Positions 63,861 to 64,000 of a DNA stretch of 64,000 nt are shown piece after piece. A model generated the notes under the pieces. It did no database searches and was not told where the DNA came from. It saw only the letters and a list, made by a program, of their open reading frames with translations. The DNA is from Methylobacter sp. (lineage in GTDB: Bacteria; Pseudomonadota; Gammaproteobacteria; Methylococcales; Methylomonadaceae), in NCBI GenBank assembly GCA_030684815.1, contig JAUXXQ010000017.1, positions 37,172 through 101,171 on the forward strand. The letters are read 5' to 3'. Position 1 is the stretch's first letter; every line of letters starts with the position of its first letter. A program made the translations under genes and the position numbers.

Positions 63861-64000
63861 GTCGAGTCGCCCGAGGGAACTTCCCCCTCAGGCGCTCACA
63901 GAACCGTACGTGAGACTCTCGCCTCATACGGCTCTTCATGTCCCTTGCAAATTACCAAGTTTGCGTAAATCTTAAGTTCCTCCCATTTCTGGTTGACCAA
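63861..64000 (-). mobile_element. Group II intron, 3' end (domains V and VI), partial
   Basis: Read on the minus strand, 63934-63901 is a 34-nt domain V: GAGCCGTATGAGGC, a GAGA loop, then TCTCACGTACGGTTC. This matches the AGC-triad/GUUC pattern of bacterial group II introns such as Ll.LtrB. Domain VI follows at 63897-63864: a 13-bp stem (GAG, CG, CCTGAGGG pairing with CCCTCGGG, CG, CTC) whose only bulge is an A at 63867. The 3' splice site after GAC at 63861 puts this A seven nucleotides from the intron end, as expected of the branch point. The reverse transcriptase and 5' end are outside the window. Confidence 0.85.

Noticed and set aside
63720..63968. Plus-strand open frame of 82 codons at the right edge
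   Set aside because: It runs antisense across the intron-exon junction and has no family resemblance.

Overview
The window reads as a chromosomal segment of a gammaproteobacterium, mostly near 50% G+C by eye. Three gene orders support this: the mra/fts/mur division cluster, a gshB-tonB-yqgE-ruvX-pyrR-pyrB-pyrC' cluster as in pseudomonads, and the rpsU-yqeY-dnaG-rpoD macromolecular-synthesis operon. Overall gene style would fit a methanotroph of the Methylococcales, but that placement is inference, and no taxon-defining gene such as a methane monooxygenase lies in the window.

Layout. 1-8373 (minus): mraZ-rsmH-ftsL-ftsI-murE-murF-mraY-murD, the last running off the left edge, with a good sigma70 promoter and MraZ-type TGGG repeats ahead of mraZ. 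8807-9160: RNase P RNA. 9251-12372: rsmI diverging from lpoA-yraN. 12402-21172: a tripartite RND efflux operon (minus) diverging from a histidine kinase / NtrC-type regulator pair (plus), with a sigma54 -24/-12 promoter in front of the efflux operon. This module sits between yraN and diaA, which are neighbours in enterobacteria. 21364-26678: diaA, an FAD-linked oxidase, an EAL-domain remnant, a PfkB kinase, a spore-photoproduct-lyase-like radical SAM protein and a secreted protein of unknown function. 27129-30008: proC-yggT-yggU and a DUF4124 protein. 30052-31072: an A+T-rich pair of accessory genes, one with a HEPN motif. 31185-38098: argB and the pyr/gshB cluster. 38266-46841: ribosomal proteins L28/L33, a cNMP-rhodanese protein, a Do-type protease, moaB, pepN and folate genes. 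46939-47511: plsY.

47512-50501 is a second A+T-rich island between plsY and tsaD. It holds a 173-bp MITE with a perfect 8-bp target duplication, then a two-gene unit: a HEPN-motif protein followed 3 nt later by an ORC/CDC6-like AAA ATPase with a C-terminal helix-hairpin-helix-like domain. This is the best candidate in the window for an undescribed (probably defence) system.

50502-63360 returns to core genes: tsaD, rpsU-yqeY-dnaG-rpoD, tRNA-Ile2(CAU), the metK-ahcY-metF methyl-cycle genes, a Uma2-family gene, bioA, rsmE and a CPBP protease. At the right edge (63407-64000, minus) an AlbA_2/Schlafen-like gene is interrupted by a group II intron. The intron's domain V and its domain VI with bulged adenosine are visible; the 5' exon and most of the intron lie beyond the window.
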